Shown here in pieces: positions 20,446 to 23,143 of a DNA stretch of 23,143 nucleotides. The position numbers and the translations under genes were made by a program. Within the stretch, counting starts at the first letter, position 1. Each line of letters opens with the position of its first letter. The notes under the pieces were generated by a model, which worked only from the letters and a program-made list of their open reading frames with translations, was not told the origin of the DNA and did not search any database. This stretch comes from Lingula anatina (Eukaryota; Brachiopoda; Lingulata; Lingulida; Lingulidae). The stretch is from positions 1 to 23,143 of the forward strand of contig NW_019775744.1 in NCBI RefSeq assembly GCF_001039355.2, given 5' to 3'.

Positions 20446-23143
20446 CTGATGACAAGAAATAAATAGATCATGTACAAGTACTCTGGTTTTATTGAGTTCA
20501 GGTCTGGAAATGCAGCCTTAACATTTTAGCTAATTAAGATACAAATTATTGTATAAATTTTGCACTATTTCTGCATTTTAATAATTAATATACATTTGAT
20601 AAAAATTTGTTGCAATTTTAATTTCACACTTTCTCAAAAAATCTTCTTTCTATCATTTCTCTGAATATTTTCATGATATATACCTTGATGTCAGATATAA
20701 AATTATTTTACTAATATTATATTTGAAATATGACTACCTATGTCAAAACACAATATTATAACAGATTACAAACCTGTAGATTGTACTTGCGCTTCAGTCT
20801 CTCTTTTATCAGTAACCCTTTCACCAAGGTCTTCCAATTAGTAAGTACTCGCTTTTCTCTTTTCTGATAAAGAAAATACATAATTTTATATTAAATCATT
20901 TCCTATATGAGAGTACATCTAACTGCTCTAAATGTCTTAAAGCTGTAAATCCAAATAATACATGCATGTATGTCTATTATATTGTGAAACAGTACTGTAC
21001 GTAGATAAATTAAATTAAGTATTGGATAAAATACTTCCACTCCCCTCCCTTCCTCTTCTTACCTTACTTTATTCTTCTTTCTCTTGATCCTACCTTAATC
21101 CAGGTTCTTACCTCAGCCTCCCTCCCACTGTACTTAATATGTAATAGCCTTCCGTTATGTGATCCAGGCTCTTACCTCAGCCTCCCTCCTCTCTTGTTCC
21201 TCCTGATCCTCATCCCAGGCTGCCAGTAGGATGTCTTTGTGTTCTTCACAAACTATCCAGCCATCCAGCCTGAAATACAGCACCTCATATATTATATCAA
21301 ACAGATATGGTATATAATCATGCTATATATTACATAAAATATTATCCATATATACATATAATATCAAAAACATTTTAAATTCTCAAAACACGGACTGTGA
21401 AGGTTTAGTACACTGTGACAATTGTCTATATAATATATCTTACACAGGACACGCCCATCCACTGTGGAAGTCCCAGCCTGTCATGGCCGCCGCACAGTCG
21501 ATGTCCAGCTTCTTGGCTACACGATTCAATCCTGGAACTGAAGTTAATAACATTTTTTTTATTCCTTGCATTCTTGGATTTTTATGTTTAGCTATGAGAA
21601 CTTTCTTAAAGTCTTATTACAGAAATGCATCTAGTGCTTATTTAATACTGTGACAAGAGATTAAAGGTAAACAGCAGTGTAGCTGGTTGCCTTAGCGTAT
21701 ATACAGGTACATATCAACCTCACTGCTACTGTATGGTTAAACGAGATTGATGTAGGAGGTCAAAGTTAAAAAAAAACAAAAAAAAAACGTCACATCCAGA
21801 CTTAACCTACTTTGTAGGTGGACTGTCCCAGCAGGCAACATGGAGGGTTTGAACAGCTCCACATTACCATACTCATTACGGGGCACCTTGCCCTGAAATA
21901 TAGTAATGACATGGATTTTATTACACACAATCAAGTTAAATTTTATTGGAATGTTCACTCAAATTTATGTCAGAACTCTTTTCTGTCATAGGCTAAAATT
22001 CTGAACCTAGAAAAAAGTTGAATTTTAATGAAAAAGAAAAAGAGAGACAGAGAGTCTTTCCACCTGCCGCAGATCTCACAATAACATTGTGTTAGCTGTG
22101 AAGGTTATAAAGAGTCTTACATCTACAGCAGGGGGAGGGATATAGTCCTCACACTGCCAGCGACCAAACACTTCCAACAGTGGCTCCTCGTTGTTCGTCC
22201 TAGCTCTGTTCTTGGTCATCCTGGCCTTGACCTTCTTGTACGGCTCTTCTCCCACACGGACCACCAGAGCCTCCTTCAACCACGTCTGCCTAGAACATAA
22301 CTGGAATAAAGGTCAAGACTATTAGTGTGATGAAATGTGCATTGATAAAACAGTATGACTGGTTTTGAACTGATCTCTTACCTGATGTATCAAAGTTAAC
22401 TGTAAAAGATCATCTTTGGGCAGTTCTGACAACACTAATTGAAACATACATGTATTGTGCTCATTTAAGCAAATAACAGCAAACATTTTATGTTATAAAT
22501 GATATTTTGAAATATTTAAGTTTTATCAAATTTGTTTTGTCTAGTGCTGTAATGTTGCTTTAACATTCCAACTCACTGTATGTTACATTAGATGTGATAT
22601 TGTGTAAGATGTAATATTGTGTTAAATGTGATATTATGCCCTGCTCCACTCACAGTATGTACGCACTGTCTGGCATATATTGGCTCTCCCTTGATATATC
22701 CTAGCGGTACTGCAGTGTCAGGGTAGATAGCCTCAAACTTCAGCAAATGTCTCTTCAGGGCATACCTGAAATAAGTTAAAAAAGCTTTTCACAGGAACCT
22801 TTTAACTTTACATTAAAGACTAAATCTTGAAATTACATTTGCTCTACAGAAATTTAAGGATGGATGTCACAGTACAAGTGTTGCCTGTATCACAACAACA
22901 TAAGCTTTATTTTCATTTTAACACCGAATGCTGGTTTCAAATTCATGACAAGGCAGCAAAGCTGTCAAATGTACAGACAAAAAACAGAAAATAAAGATGC
23001 AAAAAAAAAGGTCATTTTGTCAATTTTGATGCAATAATAAATAATGCTTATAATAGCACTGTCAGTCAACACTGAATTTTAATCATGCACAACAGGTAAC
23101 ATGGTCAATAACAGGAGCAGATCCAGAGATATTTTCTGACAGT
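20281..23143 (-). CDS. XPC: DNA repair protein XPC/Rad4, C-terminal half (5' exons off the right edge)
   Basis: Seven exons join in phase to give BHD1 ([26 protein letters not shown]), BHD2 ([19 protein letters not shown]), BHD3 ([28 protein letters not shown]), a basic helix [18 protein letters not shown], and a tail ending SHLFPSEKL and a TAA at 20281-20283. XPC, with RAD23 and centrin-2, is the damage sensor of global-genome nucleotide excision repair in the nucleus; BHD3 inserts into the helix at lesions. The helix keeps the W, L and L positions known to bind centrin-2 in human XPC. The C-terminal region also recruits TFIIH in known XPC proteins. The transglutaminase-like domain and N-terminus are not in the window. 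Exon borders were set by phase and by matching the known XPC motif order. Confidence 0.95.
20446..20773. other. Last XPC intron, nothing distinct seen
   Basis: 328 bp, AT-rich, between the centrin-helix exon and the terminal exon. Confidence 0.6.
20774..20863 (-). CDS. XPC: XPC exon: centrin-binding helix
   Basis: A 90-bp phase 0-0 exon, acceptor atcag|AAAAGA, donor CTACAG|GTTTGT. It encodes KREKRVL, then [18 protein letters not shown]. The W-x2-L-x3-L pattern matches the human XPC centrin-2 binding motif. Confidence 0.93.
21098..21189. repeat. Duplicated XPC splice-donor segment (64-bp step)
   Basis: A 28-bp segment including the donor of the BHD3-end exon (21162-21189) is repeated at 21098-21125 with one difference. 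Reading into the intron past the real donor soon meets TAA, so use of the copy would truncate XPC. Confidence 0.8.
21176..21269 (-). CDS. XPC: XPC exon: BHD3 end
   Basis: A 94-bp exon, acceptor tttcag|GCTGGA, donor CTGAG|GTAAGA, phase 2 to 0. It encodes [18 protein letters not shown], then an acidic and arginine-rich stretch, matching the end of BHD3. Its donor region is copied 64 bp further into the intron. Confidence 0.92.
21444..21537 (-). CDS. XPC: XPC exon: BHD3 middle
   Basis: A 94-bp exon, phase 1 to 2, donor CCTGT|GTAAGA. The acceptor cttcag|TTCCAG is preferred over one 6 bp downstream because it adds I-P, giving [15 protein letters not shown] like other XPC proteins. The rest reads [15 protein letters not shown]. 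Confidence 0.92.
21811..21892 (-). CDS. XPC: XPC exon: start of BHD3
   Basis: An 82-bp exon, acceptor tttcag|GGCAAG, donor CAAA|GTAGGT, phase 0 to 1. It encodes [18 protein letters not shown], the most conserved XPC/Rad4 signature, followed by LPAGTVHLQ. Confidence 0.95.
22121..22300 (-). CDS. XPC: XPC exon: end of BHD1 and BHD2
   Basis: A 180-bp phase 0-0 exon of 60 codons. The acceptor ttccag|TTATGT is preferred over a downstream ctag because it supplies [11 protein letters not shown], which continues the conserved CVHT-LxSR motif. It contains [15 protein letters not shown], then [16 protein letters not shown] ending AVD. Confidence 0.93.
22301..22653. other. XPC intron between the BHD1 and BHD2 exons
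   Basis: 353 bp, AT-rich, containing the short 18-bp tandem repeat near the BHD1 donor. Confidence 0.6.
22590..22638. repeat. Short tandem repeat of about 18 bp in an XPC intron
   Basis: Three imperfect units of the type GATGTGATATTGTGTAA, ending about 16 bp downstream (coding sense) of the BHD1 exon donor. Confidence 0.65.
22654..22765 (-). CDS. XPC: XPC exon: BHD1
   Basis: A 112-bp exon, acceptor tttcag|GTATGC, donor CATACT|GTGAGT. The first G completes a split codon, then the frame reads [15 protein letters not shown] and ends ARQCVHT. This is the highly conserved start of BHD1, which with the transglutaminase-like domain grips undamaged DNA. The previous exon is off the window; 22766-23143 looks like intron. 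Confidence 0.93.
22766..23143. other. XPC intron running off the right edge
   Basis: 378 bp upstream of the BHD1 exon in coding sense. I looked for the preceding XPC exon and did not find it. Confidence 0.6.

Noticed and set aside
20250-20477. Alternative minus-strand frame over the XPC terminal exon
   Set aside because: The frame ending SHLFPSEKL matches the known XPC C-terminus and joins in phase to the previous exon. The longer ORF in another frame does not.
1-23143. tRNA, rRNA or small structured RNA genes
   Set aside because: I found no convincing cloverleaf, box motifs or rRNA sequence by reading. A tRNAscan-SE and Infernal run would settle it.

Overview
The window is eukaryotic nuclear DNA from an animal, most likely a marine invertebrate such as a mollusc. 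That taxonomic guess is an inference. It rests on AT-rich introns, many short exons with GT-AG borders, microsatellites, small non-autonomous DNA transposons, and a very large exon-shuffled cysteine-rich extracellular protein. There is no operon, CRISPR array, rRNA or tRNA that I can see. One base (18210) is an N.

Two protein genes lie head to tail on the minus strand. The upstream gene (right side, 20281-23143) is the 3' half of XPC/Rad4, the DNA-damage recognition factor of nucleotide excision repair. Seven exons are visible, covering BHD1, BHD2, BHD3, the centrin-binding helix and the conserved C-terminal tail. Its 5' exons lie beyond the right edge.

About 1.1 kb further on, a second gene starts at 19191 and runs through 32 exons to the left edge, where it is still open (about 2,392 codons seen). 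In order it encodes a signal peptide, an EMI-like cysteine-rich domain, an EGF domain, a calcium-binding EGF domain, a SEA domain split over three exons, and then a very long array of GCC2/GCC3 (ephrin-receptor-like) cysteine repeats. The core of the array is 15 consecutive exons, each coding one module of 99 residues (14 exons of exactly 297 bp, one of 291 bp), all phase 1-1. Each module is three 33-residue sub-repeats with 12 cysteines. Shortened modules flank the core on both sides. I do not recognise a named orthologue. It looks like a large secreted or membrane-anchored extracellular protein whose C-terminus lies off the window.

The introns hold most of the non-coding interest: a 1.12-kb piggyBac-like element with a TTAA target duplication (5707-6835), two MITE-like inverted-repeat elements (16366-16589 and 17353-17515), a 158-bp near-palindrome (17051-17208), a TGTCAA minisatellite (17870-18062), and several microsatellites. 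In two places a small tandem duplication has copied an exon's 5' splice site (84 bp at exon 3 of the modular gene; 64-bp spacing in XPC).
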